NCBI RefSeq assembly: GCF_042453785.1
Contig: NC_091675.1
Span: forward strand, 5,344,501 to 5,408,500
From: Malus domestica
Taxonomy: Eukaryota > Streptophyta > Magnoliopsida > Rosales > Rosaceae
Reading direction: 5' to 3'
Length of the DNA stretch: 64,000 nucleotides
The position numbers and the translations under genes are program-made. Position 1 is the stretch's first letter. Each line of letters starts with the position of its first letter. The notes under the pieces were generated by a model. That model was not told where the DNA came from and searched no databases. It saw only the letters and a list, made by a program, of their open reading frames with translations. Positions 1 through 11,453 of this stretch are shown in pieces.

Positions 1-310
1 GGGGGAAGGAAGAGGAAATAATATATGCTGATAATATGGGGTTTTAGATTCAAATTTCGTGGATGAAAAATTTAATAACAAATTAAGTTTTTCATTATGT
101 AACTTAATTATACTTTTTTTTAATGTAAAAATATATCGATGTACTAATAAAAAAAATCACTTGTATAAAAAAAAAAAAAAAATACTTGCGTCACAGGACT
201 TAATATTTAGCTCGTGACTCAGTCCTGTAATCTCTACGTAATGGGTAATGTCAGCACTTGGACTAAACACTAATAAATCCAAAATCCAGGGGCAGCAACC
301 TGCAATTGCA
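1..310. other. upstream spacer of BAHD gene 1
   Basis: AT-rich non-coding sequence with a long A run near 165-181. I see no gene here. The last 100 bases align by eye with the sequence just upstream of the second BAHD gene, so they belong to the duplicated unit. Confidence 0.6.
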
Positions 311-317
311 TATAAAA
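311..317 (+). promoter_or_regulatory. TATA box of BAHD gene 1
   Basis: A TATAAAA heptamer. With the usual spacing, transcription would start near 340-347. That puts the ATG at 340 at or before the mRNA start and favours the next in-frame ATG at 424. The aligned site of the second BAHD gene reads CATAAAA (3310-3316). Confidence 0.55.
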
Positions 318-423
318 ACCAGATCAGCTAAAGCAACAGATGGAAGTATCGATCAAGAAATCAAAGCTGCCTAGTCACATTGTGCAAATCAAAACAATAC
401 CGGGAGCGAATTTTATTCAGGAA

Positions 424-1911
424 ATGGATTCCGAGCACGTAAAACAAATTTCAGAGTGCTTTGTCCAGCCACACCATGCTCCTCAAGAGTCAAAGCAGCC
501 CTTCTACTTGGCACCTGGTGATCTTGCCATGCTCTCGGTACACTATATCCAGAAGGGGCTTCTCTTTCCCAAACCACCAGAAGCAAAACGGGATCCGAAA
601 AACTTCATCGATTCTCTGTTGGAAAGGCTCAAGCAGTCTCTTTCCGTTGCGCTCGTTCATTTCTACCCGCTTGCAGGTCGCTTCGTGACCGAGAAATCCG
701 AGGACCCAGCCTCTTATGTGGTCTATGTGGATTGCAACAACAGCCCTGGAGCCAAATTCATATATGCAACTCTGGAGATGTCCGTATCTGACATTCTTTC
801 ACCGACTGATGTCCCGTTGGTGGTCCAATCGTTTTTTGATCATGACAGGGCAGTCAACCATGACGGCCACACCATGTCTTTGCTGTCGATTCAGGTCACG
901 GAACTTGTGGATGGTATTTTCATAGGGCTTTCCATGAATCACAGCCTTGGTGATGGAACCTCGTTCTGGCTTTTCTTCAACGTTTGGTCTGAAATCTTTC
1001 AAGCACAAGCGCAAGAAGGTCATGATCATTTTGTAGCCAACATCTCGCGCCCACCTGTCCTCAAGCGCTGGTTTCCGGATGGTCATGGCCCAATCATCAA
1101 CCTGCCCTTCAAACACTCTGACGAATTCATTGGCAGATTTGAAGCTCCCCCACTCAGGGAGAGAATGTTTCACTTCTCATCAGAATCCATAGCCAAACTC
1201 AAAGCGAAGGCCAACGCGGAGTCTGACACCACCAAAATCTCTTCCTTCCAGTCCTTATCTGCCCTTCTCTGGCGCACCATTACTCGCGCGCGTTGTCTGG
1301 CACCAGATCAAGGAACCAGCTGCAGGCACGGTCTAATATCTTGGGCATATCCTCAAAACTTCATCTTTCATTTAAAATGTCCACATATTGCTTGATAACC
1401 ATGACTAACATGGATATTCAATACCTTATACAGGTTGGCTGCGAATAACAGAGGAAGAATAGACCCACCGTTGTCTGGAGACTACTTTGGGAACTCAATT
1501 TACCCCGTTAAATCAGAAACTGTTGCAGCAGGTGAGTTGCTGGAGCATGGGATTGGATGGGCAGCATGGAAGTTGCACGAGGCAGTGGTTAACCACGATG
1601 ACAAGGTGATACGAGGGCAAGTTGATGCGTGGCTGAAGTCTCCCTCTGTGTACCTGGTAAGTTATTTTGATCCACTAAGCGTGATGATGGGGAGTTCACC
1701 AAGATTCAACATGTATGGAAACGAATTTGGAATGGGAAAAGCGCTAGCGCTTCGAAGCGGATACGCACACAAGTTTAGTGGGAAAGTGTCAGCGTATGAA
1801 GGACGCGAAGAAAGAAGCATAGACTTGGAGGTGTGCCTTCCACCTGATGCAATGAGTGCTCTTGAATGTGACAAGGAGTTCATGGAAGCCGCATCCGTAT
1901 CGCAGTATTAG
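424..1911 (+). CDS. BAHD acyltransferase, copy 1 (At3g50280/EPS1-like clade)
   Basis: Exons 424-1325 and 1434-1911 give 459 residues. BAHD enzymes move an acyl group from acyl-CoA to an alcohol or amine in the cytosol; the substrate here cannot be told from sequence. The catalytic HxxxDG motif appears as HSLGDG in exon 1. The structural DFGWG motif near the C-terminus is present in divergent form as EFGMG. The intron has a GC donor (CAG|GC at 1325/1326) and an AG acceptor (1432-1433); only this junction restores the family sequence CRLAANNR. A GT five bases further in (1331) would shift frame and stop within about ten codons. An in-frame ATG at 340 would add 28 residues, but the TATA position and the second copy, which lacks it, favour 424. 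It is a close tandem duplicate of the gene at 3412. Confidence 0.88.
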
Positions 1912-1950
1912 TTACATGCCTTGTTCGTCTGCAAAATTTGTATAAGTTCG

Positions 1951-2061
1951 TACCCAGTGCACAAGTGCACAAGGCTCCCGCTTTACGCAGGTTCTGGAAG
2001 AGGTGAATGTCGGCTAGCCTTACCCCCATTTGTGGAGAAGTTACTCCCAAGTCTCGAACTA
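1951..2061 (-). repeat. tRNA-derived SINE-like fragment (Au-SINE type)
   Basis: Read on the minus strand, the piece has a B-box-like AGTTCGAGACT followed by the body common in dispersed plant SINE copies (GGGGGTAAGGCTAGCCGAC). It lies 40 bases after the stop of BAHD copy 1, probably in its 3' UTR, and is absent at the same place in copy 2. Naming rests on memory of the family. Confidence 0.45.
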
Positions 2062-2756
2062 TGCTGCAAATTAAACGTAATAGAAAAATAATATTTCATG
2101 AATAAGTGCTTATTTCAGAAGATTTGAATAAAACAATTTTCGCAATGAAGTTTGGAGATAATGATAACTACTGTCAATGTTAGTCAATATGTTAGATGGT
2201 AGTTGGTAGTTGGTACCTTGAAGTTTGAGAATGCATCTGTTTTCTTCAACCAAATTGAATAATATGCGTTGCACCCGGGCTCAAGTGTTCGTTTTCCCCT
2301 TCCACAGTATCGCTTGTATTATAAAAATTAACTTTGACTGAGTCCTCTGATCTTTCCATACACTAAGGAGACAAATTAACAGTTGCACCAAACAATCATA
2401 CGTAAGATATATTCTGAAATCACAACAACAAAACATTTGGATCACAAATAAATCAAATCAATATAACATAAGGATCGACTAATTATATTAAACTTATTTG
2501 TAGAATACGGAAGACATGATTATGAAGGTGAAGCCATTGATCCTTGCAAACAAAGTAGAAGTAGTCTTCTACTTCCAATACCTCTCAATGAACTCTACTA
2601 TCGAAATAGGCTTATAGTTTTCGTGAGTTTCAGTCGGTATGGAAGCAAGGATGGCTCCTAGGTTATATAGCTAGGGTTTCAATCAATTCCTCCCTATTAT
2701 CGGAAAGGATATCAACCCAAATCATATCTCATCAATTATAGTCCCATCATGACTCT
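2062..2756. other. spacer between the BAHD genes
   Basis: AT-rich with no convincing ORF. The part at about 2370-2740 has the look of a decayed retroelement end (repetitive, no coding), but I cannot assign it. Confidence 0.4.
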
Positions 2757-3268
2757 TGTTGATGCACAAAACCAGAGATCTTGGAACAACGTAAATCCGA
2801 CCATGAATCTGCATGAAATGTAAATAACACAAGATGTATCGTGGTTCACCCCAAAGTTTGGGCTATATCCACACTGATATTGAGCTTCTCTAATGAATCT
2901 GAGAGTGAGAGCTTGAGGGGGTGAGGAGCCTTAGGAATTGACCTCCTCTAATTGTGAGGGTGAGCGGTCCTTTTATAGAATAAGGACTCATCACTTATTA
3001 CATATTTGCCCCTTCCTTTATCACATAATTACATTTAAGTCCCCCGAATATTTGTACGATATCTAAATACGAGGCCCTAAATATGGTATAAACAACTCTT
3101 ATTCCTTGTATTTACTTAATAAATGCCCTTAATTGATTGCATGTAATTAGGACTCCAATATGTATATTTCTTTAAGGCACCGAGAGCCCTAGAGATTTCA
3201 TTAACTTGATTGCCAAGTCAATATTCCCTTAATTATTCTCGGCATTATTCATTGTCATTCACAAAATG
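2757..3268 (+). mobile_element. solo LTR-like element in the promoter of BAHD copy 2
   Basis: Starts TGTTGATGCACAAAACC. Its first 130 bases match closely the LTRs at 48228 and 51133 and then diverge, so it is a relative of that LTR family. The right end is set only by where homology with the BAHD copy 1 upstream region resumes (about 3270). No internal region or partner LTR is seen, so it is an old solo LTR. I found no clear target-site duplication. Confidence 0.55.
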
Positions 3269-3411
3269 ATTTTACATCATAAACTCCAAAGCTGCCGCCT
3301 GCAATTCCACATAAAAACAGACCAGCTAAGGAAAGAGGAACTCTCAAGAAATCAAAACTTTTTAGCCACATTGTTCAAATCGAAACGATACTGAGTAAAT
3401 TCTTTCAGAAA

Positions 3412-4918
3412 ATGAGCTCCAAAAATGTCAAACAAATTTCAGAGTGGTTTATCTACCCACACCATGCTTCTGAAGAGTCAAAGAAGCCGTTCTACTTGAC
3501 ACCAAATGATCTGGCGTTGCTTTCTGTACACTATATCCAAAGGGGCCTTCTCTTTACGAAACCACCAGAAGCAATATTAGATCAGAAAAACTTCACCAAT
3601 TCTCTGTTGGAAAGGCTCAAGCAGTCTCTTTCCATTGCGCTTGTTCATTTCTACCCACTCGCAGGTCGCTTGGTGACCACAAAATCTGAGGACCCGGCTT
3701 TGTATTTGGTGTATGTAGATTGCAACAACAGCCCTGGAGCCAAATTCATGTATGCAACTTTGGACATGTCAATCTCTGACATTCTTTCGCCAACTGATGT
3801 CCCGTTGGTGGTCCAATCATTTTTTGATCATGACAGGGCAGTCAACCATGATGGACATTTCATGTCTTTGGTGACGATTCAGGTCACGGAACTTGTGGAT
3901 GGCATCTTCATAGGACTTTCCATGAATCACTGCCTTGGTGATGGAACCTCGTTCTGGCATTTCTTCAACATTTGGTCTGAAATTTTTCAAGCACAAGCAC
4001 AAGGAGGTCATAGTAATTTTGTAGCCACTATCTCACGCCCACCTGTCCTCAAGCGCTGGTTTCCAGATGGTCATGGTCCAATTATCAGCCTCCCTTTCAA
4101 ACACTCAGATGAGTTCATTGGCAGATTTGAAGCTCCCCCACTCAGGGAGAGAATGTTTCACTTCACCGCAGAATCCATAGCCAAACTCAAAGCAAAGGCC
4201 AATGCGGAGTCTGACACCACCAAAATCTCTTCCTTCCAGGCTTTATCTGCCCTTCTCTGGCGCTCCATTACTCGAGCGCGTTGTCAACCACCTGATCAAG
4301 GAACCAGCTGCAGGCATGGTCTATTAATATCGATAATTATCCTCGAAACTTAGTCTTTCATTTAGTACATTACAATCAATTTTTTTTATATGATATTTCG
4401 ATATCTTCAGTAACATCAATATTGAATACCATGATTACAGGTTGGCTGCGAATAACAGAGCGAGATTAGACCCGCCACTGTCTGGAGACTATTTCGGGAA
4501 CTCAATTTACCCCATTAGTTCAAAAATGGTTCCAGCAGGTGAGCTGCTTGAACATGGGCTTGGATGGGCAGCGTGGAAGTTGCACGAGGCGGTGGTTAAC
4601 CACAATGACAAGGTGATACGAGAGCATACTAATGCGTGGCTGGAGTCTCCCGTTGTGTACCAAGTGAGTGTTTTTGAACCATCGAGTGTGACAATTGGGA
4701 GTTCGCCAAGATTCAACATGTATGGAACTGAATTTGGAATGGGAAAAGCGGTAGCACTTCGAAGTGGGTACGCACACAAGTTCAGTGGGAAGGTATCATC
4801 GTATGAAGGACGCAAAGAAGGAAGCATAGACACGGAGGTGTGTCTTCTACCTGATGCAATGAGCGCTCTTGAATGTGACAAGGAGTTTATGGAATTTGTC
4901 TCTGTATCACATTATTAG
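3412..4918 (+). CDS. BAHD acyltransferase, copy 2
   Basis: Exons 3412-4313 and 4441-4918 give 459 residues, the same length as copy 1 and mostly identical to it. HxxxDG reads HCLGDG, and the DFGWG motif is again EFGMG, so that departure predates the duplication. The intron also uses a GC donor (CAG|GC at 4313/4314) and an AG acceptor at 4439-4440, and a decoy GT lies five bases downstream. The equivalent of the upstream ATG of copy 1 is lost, which fixes the start at 3412. The promoter differs from copy 1: the TATA-like site is CATAAAA and a solo LTR ends about 140 bases upstream of the ATG, so expression may have diverged. Substrate unknown. Confidence 0.88.
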
Positions 4919-5642
4919 TCACATGTCTTGCTCATCAGCAAAATTTGTATGCCGCAAATGAAAGATCATGTCATGTCCGCAATGCTTAAGAAGAGCTTAT
5001 CAATAACATAAATATGCTTAATTTTGTAGTAAAAATGACAGAAAAGTGGATTAGGAGAAATAAAATAGATAATATTTCAAGGATATGCTTGAATAAGGTG
5101 TATATAGAAAAAATAATTAAAAATTCTATCAAGTCCTACAGAATTCAGCCATGAATCCATGATCAATTAAATCATTAATTGGTGTTAGTTTAGATAGATA
5201 CTAGTTATATTATCTGTTTAAAATATATTTCCCTCCACTTTTCTTCCCCCTCTATTTCCTGTGTCCTTCCTTCCCACCTACCAAATACTGTGTATGTAGA
5301 TTGAATTGAAGTGGAGAAAGAAGAATTTGATGTCAAAGTAAAATAACATGTTGACATGTCAAGATTGATTGAAGTGGATAAAGAAACATTTAGATTTGTG
5401 TCCAAAAATCAAGATGATTATTAGGTTTTTTGTCGAAATAGGTTAAGTCCATTATTATCTTTTCTTCACTTTTATTTTTTTTATCCTCGTTTTATTTTTT
5501 TTAAATATTAAAGAAATTAAAATTTACTTAATATTTCCTAACAAGAAAAACATACGAACACAAATTCATTTGCAAACCCTACTCAAGTAACACATATATG
5601 AATGTGTAGTATACCTATAAGCAAGACGTGAAATCTAACTAC
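4919..5642. other. spacer after BAHD copy 2
   Basis: AT-rich, no gene seen. It contains the 3' UTR of BAHD copy 2 and low-complexity T-rich tracts near 5460-5500. Confidence 0.5.
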
Positions 5643-5709
5643 TTAAATCCGTATAGTCCGTCTAGGCGTTAGGCCCGAGCCCGCCTAGTGCCTAGCATTT
5701 TTAGAACAT
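5643..5709 (+). mobile_element. end fragment of the hAT MITE family found whole at 42580
   Basis: This piece shares the 3' end of the 42580-43565 element: a GGCG-rich stretch, then CTAGTGCCTAGC, T run and TTAGAA. Only the right end is recognisable. Confidence 0.55.
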
Positions 5710-5748
5710 TGCCTATAAACAAGACAGATAAATATGTGATATTATATA

Positions 5749-5756
<8 letters not shown>

Positions 5757-5788
<32 letters not shown>
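5757..5788. repeat. (AT)n microsatellite
   Basis: Uninterrupted AT dinucleotide run of about 16 units. The rest of 5789-6240 is AT-rich spacer with no gene seen. Confidence 0.9.
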
Positions 5789-5790
<2 letters not shown>

Positions 5791-6247
5791 TATAGGCATA
5801 TAAATATAATTACCTGTGAGTTGATTATAAAAATTAAAAATAAAATAGTTTATAGCACTAGGAAGACCAAGAATGAACAAAAACCACGAAATAGAAATAA
5901 ATAATTGACGAGATAAATAGGAAGAATATTTTTTATGATAAATTTGATCATTAAAGAGATAATTATGAAATAAAATAATAAAATTTAAAAAATTGAACTC
6001 ATTTTAATAAACTTGACTGTTTCTACGATTGGCTCCAAAAATTGAATTTCTATCAAATTTTCCCTTTTCTTTTCGGAATACCAAATTTGTAGAGCATTTC
6101 TTGCGTCGGACAATTCCGTCATTTACCAATTTTTAGATTAACAAACAAATTTTTGTCAAAGAAAAACGACATGTTGACTGACCACGACAGCCGACACACT
6201 TTTAGGAAATTCTTGTCCTTTTCCAACCTTGCTGGAGTTTTGACCGC

Positions 6248-6253
6248 CACGTG
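6248..6253. promoter_or_regulatory. G-box CACGTG upstream of the NAC gene
   Basis: Palindromic CACGTG about 400 bases before the NAC start codon. A second one lies at 6500-6505. G-boxes bind bHLH and bZIP factors; a role here is inference. Confidence 0.4.
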
Positions 6254-6499
6254 CCCGTCGTGCAAAATACGTCACACCTCGTACATATGCGACCATTAAT
6301 TAAACTTACAAAATGTTCGGATTTGGAATTTGCAATGTCGAACGGTTGGCTCCCCACTTTGACCACGCTACCGCCACCCCCACGACATGTCGTTTCATTC
6401 TCAACAGCCACGTAATCCAAATAAAAGCACGGCACCATCGGAATGGCTGAAATGCGCGGGAGCACGTACACCTCAGCCGCACCGGATCGCCAAGGCCGG

Positions 6500-6505
6500 C
6501 ACGTG
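6500..6505. promoter_or_regulatory. second G-box CACGTG upstream of the NAC gene
   Basis: Palindromic CACGTG about 150 bases before the ATG, in a GC-richer promoter-proximal region. Confidence 0.4.
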
Positions 6506-6650
6506 AAAGCTTCGGGGGCACGCTATTTCATTTGCTTGATAAACCCCAGAGTCCCCGTTTCGTAAACCCCTCTTCGCAGTAGAAAACCTCCGCAGCTCGA
6601 ATCGGAAATTCCCGAAAACCCTAAAACAAGCTGACGATCTCCACTTACGC

Positions 6651-8761
6651 ATGGGAGATCCTAAAGCGACGTCGTTGCTTTCGCTGGCTCCCGGTTGCCG
6701 ATTCTACCCCTCGGAGGAGCAGCTCCTCTGCTACTACCTCTCCAGCAAGAACGCCGCCGAGGCGGGGAAATCGGGCGGCTATGATTTGATCAGAGAGCTC
6801 GATTTGTACGAACACGATCCCTTCGAGCTGCCGGAGAGCGCTTGCTATTCGTACGGCCACGGAGGGAGGAAGCGGCACTGGTTCTGCTACACGGTTAGGG
6901 TTTTGAAGGAGAGGAGGGCGAAGAGCGGGTATTGGCGGAGGAAAGGGAGGGTTAGGGACGTGGTAGGCCGCGGAGGGAAGGTGGTTCTGGGGAGGAGGTC
7001 GAGCTTTGTGTTTTATTTGGGGAATTCGCCAAACGACGCCGTAAGGACTGATTGGGTTCTCTATCAGTATGCTCAGGTCGATCATGTTAAGGTAATTTTC
7101 GTACATTGTCGATTTTTCAACATTTCGGTTTGGATGAAGGAGCATTGCGTTAGGGTTTGAAATTCTTGTAGAATTCTTGTTATATTTGTTCTTGTTTTGT
7201 ATAATTTGGTTATTGTTATTGTTGTATCAGTGTCATATATTGCATGATTCTGGTTGGCTAGGGAAAGGGTAATTTTCCTTTTTTATTTATTTGATTAAAT
7301 TGTTGAATGTTTGAGTTGAACGAATAATTTTCCATGTCTATTGAGTTTGTTTGCCAAGTACGTTAGTTATCAGAAATGTCTCGTTAGAACCCAATAGGCT
7401 GTGTAAGCAATTAAGCATAGACGAATATTTGTTTGGACACGGTGAGACGTGAGTAGGAGTGTAGGTGTTGAAACTCGCTTTTGCAAATTTATTCTTCATG
7501 ATGTTCAACCGTGGTCTAGCTTTGTATCTGATTGAGCATTGTACCTTGTGGCATGTAACTGATACACCCTTTAGTCATTACTGCACGGTTCTAAATATAA
7601 TCGTGTGTGTGCACAAGAGTAACATGTCGGATGTCTGTTCATGTGCAGGCTGCTTTTGTCGTGTGCCGTATATTTGTCAGATCTGGTAGTGGAAATAGAA
7701 TTTCAGATCATGGTTTAAGTTCTTGTGCTGAAGAAAGCGCTTGCACTGTTCGTCACATTGGAATTCAGCATGATGGATTTCATACTCCCAATATCAGTGA
7801 AAATGAAAAGCATGGTGACACTTCTGTGCCTAGGAAGAACGAGATGTCAAAATATCCATTGAGGCTGGACCGAGATCTTGATGATCGAGTCATGACAGGG
7901 CCTGTTTCTATATCAAGAATTCAGCCTAATGAACAGGTAAAGGCACCTTAAACAAATTCTTGTGCTACAACTGTTATGCTACTTTCATCCTTCACATACA
8001 TGATATTCTATACTTAAATAACGACAGAATCTTACATAGCTGCTCAATAGAATTCATCTATCAATTGTTCATATATCCTAACTGTTTCAATAATTTACAC
8101 CGTTTTTCATTCCGTTACATCAATGGTACTCTGCCTTATTTTTCAGACCAAAAGGACATCTTGTATTTTTATCCAAGTCTTCTTAGATTTTTGCCTAGAA
8201 AGTTATGAAGTTCGTTACCGTGATATTTTTAAGAAGTTAATAATTATAGTTTTCTGTTGGGAAGCAGTGTCTTTCATTAGCATCAGACATTTTCCGATGC
8301 TGTTTTGTGATAGGTTTGCACTTTGCAATCAGAAATATCCACATGCTTCCAAACAGATGAAAAAAGCAAAAACCTATTGTTGGAGTCTTAACAATCTCAA
8401 AACTGTCATTTCACAATCCTTATAAATTTCCCGTTTTGTTATTTTATGCACTTCGTGTCTCAAAATTATTGTCTGAAGTTTGCAAGACGGTGGCGGCTTT
8501 TGAAATTTCTGTTACTGGTGTATACTAGTATACTATTTATTCTAAGTATATATGAAGGACATCTCATTACATTACATGCTTCATCTTATCCTGTTTCAAA
8601 TTATAATGCTTTCTTCTAAATTATTTGGATTTCTTTCGGTGCAGGTGCCAGCATCTGTGCTCGGTGGTAGTAATCCAATATTGCTTGATAATTTGGCAGC
8701 CAAGCAGTTACTTTCCATCATGGAGGGTGATTTTATAGAGTTGGATGATCTCATTGATTGA
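6651..8761 (+). CDS. NAC-domain transcription factor
   Basis: Exons 6651-7091, 7649-7936 and 8645-8761, all in phase 0 with GT-AG introns, give 281 residues. NAC proteins are plant-specific nuclear factors that bind DNA as dimers. Residues about 12-155 hold the NAC domain: LAPGCRFYPSEEQLLCYYL (subdomain A), DLYEHDPFELP (B), GYWRRKGR (C/D), then a variant of the usual K-K-x-L-V-F-Y stretch (SSFVFYLG), and WVLYQY followed, across intron 1, by FVVCRIF (E). The tail is short, about 120 residues, and ends in an acidic-hydrophobic segment (GDFIELDDLID) of the kind seen in NAC activation regions. No C-terminal membrane helix is visible, so it is not an obvious NTL type. I do not assign a subfamily. 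Two G-boxes lie upstream. Confidence 0.85.
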
Positions 8762-10640
8762 GCATCCAATATAAATATTAAAGGAACTGGATCGTTCTTA
8801 TTAGAGGGGATCTTGAAGACTGGATCTCAAAGAGGTGGAATCGACCTAATTTTCAGGCTAAATTACTGAGGTGCTACATTTTCACTTGAGACAAACTGTT
8901 CATACACTGTTTAAATGCGCGACAGATGATGAGAAGGGTTTAAGTACTGAAAACCCTTTAAGAAACATTAACGGATGAAGTATACTGTTGATTATGAAGT
9001 GGAGAGAGATGAATGGCGGGCACCAACGCCTGTAAAGGTAATAGTTACATATATTGTTCTACATATTATATTTCAGTCCATGCGAGGAAATATTCATTTT
9101 GCTTTCATTTGGGGATGCAGATTTGCTCTGTGCCTAAAAACGGGCAAGGGCTTCTTCACTGGAACAAGAAAGACTAATATGTATGATGATGGTAAATCCG
9201 ATAACGAATCTTTTACCATCAGCTGCTTCAGTGGGTTTAAATCCTGCTGCCTTGTATTTACATTTGGATACTTTGAACTTGTGGAAAGGCTAGGTCTTTC
9301 CGTTGTCTTGCGCCTTCCCTTAGCAAGGCGAAATACGCTCTCTGATTCTGTGTTTCCTTTATCTCTCTCTGATTCCTGGGATTTAAGATTTTCCGACATT
9401 AATGATGGCATTCATTTGATAATTTGCTATGCATAAATTAAGCTCGTTTATATAACCTCCAATCATGTCACATTTCCTATAATTGCTCGAATTCATATAT
9501 AGCTTACTTTGTTCTCGTGACTTCCGTCATTTTGCGGGAGGTTTCATTCGTTGTTGATATGCTTGTCCGTCTTGTTCATCTTCTGTTCTCTAAGAAGCTT
9601 TGTATTTTTAACCTTTCTATGTCTGTGTAAGACCCTTCTGGTTGGTTTCTCGTGTCTTTGCTGTTAGCTTTCGGCTTTGGTTTTTGTTTCCATGTACCTG
9701 TTTCTTTGTTCAGCCTTGGCTATTGCTGTTTTTGGGGGCTTCCTTTGGGCTTTGGGATGAAATCTTGTTTCAGACCCCCGTTCAAGAAACAAAAATATCT
9801 GTTGGTTGTTATTGACTAATTCATATCCCTGTACTGATTTTCTTAGGGCCATTTAAACACTCTTTGTGAATATGGATAATTGTTTTCTGTTCACTAAAAA
9901 CGCTTTTAACTAAAGGTTCGGCCGAGAATTTTCAAACCGCTTCTGTGACCTAAAAGCGCACTTGGAGTTTTAATAAAAGTATTCAATTTTTAAAAGCGCT
10001 TATAAATGAAAGTATATGAACGATAAAAGCTCAATTGAAAACTGCTTTTAAATAACTTAAAACGTTTTTTGAGAAAATATTTTTGAAGTTTAAAAATATT
10101 TAAAATGCTTTTTCAAAATTAAGCCATTTTGGAGGCGTGAGAATTCGTGTCACATATGCTGTTGAGACGGTGCTGCAGTAGCTGAAAAAAGATGTTTTCG
10201 TTTTAAGTTCCCATAAAAACGTGCCTAACAAATTGGGGATTGTGTATTTTGAAAGACAAACCAGCTACATGCCTACTTGGCTTTACCATTCAACTCTTGA
10301 CCAATTTCTGTAACAGTTTTGTGAAATTATGGAAAAATACTATTGTGTTCTTTATTTACTTTGAACGAATCTCTTCTAAAACTAACGCATGTATTGATAA
10401 ATGTTATAGTCATATCAGATCTTTTCACCTAAATTTCGCTAAATTATAATTGAACATGGTTCATGTCAACACTCATATCAATAATTTCATATTACATATC
10501 AATAATATATCGACATATTAATAGTTGATATCCAATCGATATGACTATCAATATAAATCTTGACTCCTCTATTTCAGCGAATTCTCTCTTGAAGCTATAT
10601 GATATTGCTGCTATTGAATCAAAACGTAGGGGTTGTTTGG
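8762..10640. other. NAC 3' region and spacer
   Basis: The first few hundred bases are probably the NAC 3' UTR. An ORF-like stretch at 8975-9436 shows no domain and is likely chance. From about 9890 to 10135 the sequence is rich in repeated AAAAGCGCTTTT-like words and looks like a decayed hAT-type MITE. Nothing else is recognised. Confidence 0.4.
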
Positions 10641-10643
10641 TAA

Positions 10644-11407
10644 GAGCAACTCCACAGTGTGGAGTAGCCCTAGCGACAGGCCCAAAAAAAAAAGGGCAGT
10701 AGCCCGAGCAACCATGTCCAACCCATCCGGGCGATTGAACCTGAGAAGGCCCGAGGGAGAGGTCTTGAGAGTGGATGGCCCAAGAGCCAGATGGCAAGGC
10801 TGACATCAGGCGACGTCAGCCACGTTTTTTGTCTGTTTTGCATCAGGCACGTGCGGTTCAAGCACGTGTCGTCCGACACGATTTCAGAAATGGGGCCCGC
10901 GACACATTTCTGAAAATGTTACCGTTGGATTTCAATGGCAACATTTTATGAACCGTTGGATTTCCAATGGTAACAAAAAATTAAAAACCTTATTTAATTG
11001 CAGCCGTTAGATTTGAGATCAACGGTTCATGTTATTCACCTTTATAAATTAAAAAAGAAAAAGAAAAAATAGTTTAAAATTCTGAAAATCTTACCGTTGT
11101 GCCACTTGGCACAATCTGGAGTGTTGGAATTCAAAATTTTTTAATCCAACGGTAGAGATTAATTATGTGAATAAAAATTAAAAAAAATCCGAAAAAAATT
11201 ACAACGGTAGAGATTAATTACAAATAAAATTATTTTGTATTATTTTATAAATAAAAAAAATATTAATATTTTATTGACTATTGCCATGGCTATTCAGTGT
11301 AGGAGTGAAGATGCAAAAGGCAGTTACCGTTCATTTTAGGCGGTTACTGTTTACTGAGTGGATTAAATAGTAAATAGCCTGGGACCTTAGCAACGGTGGA
11401 GTTGCTC
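10644..11407. mobile_element. PIF/Harbinger-type non-autonomous DNA transposon
   Basis: Ends are inverted repeats: GAGCAACTCCAC on the left and GTGGAGTTGCTC on the right, a perfect 12-base match. The element is flanked by TAA on both sides (10641-10643 and 11408-11410), the 3-bp target duplication typical of PIF/Harbinger. The 764-bp body has no transposase ORF and contains several short repeats of an ACCGTTGGATTT-like word, so it depends on an autonomous relative. Confidence 0.75.
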
Positions 11408-11453
11408 TAAGTAAAAGAGGCAGACTGTTTGCCTTCCTGTTTGGGTGCCCTTC

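Noticed and set aside
164-190. A third tail-only retroposition scar
   Set aside because: The A run at 165-181 is flanked by only ACTTG on each side, too short to distinguish from chance.
799-1173. Antisense open frames over the BAHD exons
   Set aside because: Shadows of the coding strand with no family similarity.
8975-9436. A 153-codon open frame after the NAC gene
   Set aside because: No recognisable domain, an ordinary AT-rich composition, and no splice continuity with the NAC exons; taken as chance in the 3' flank.
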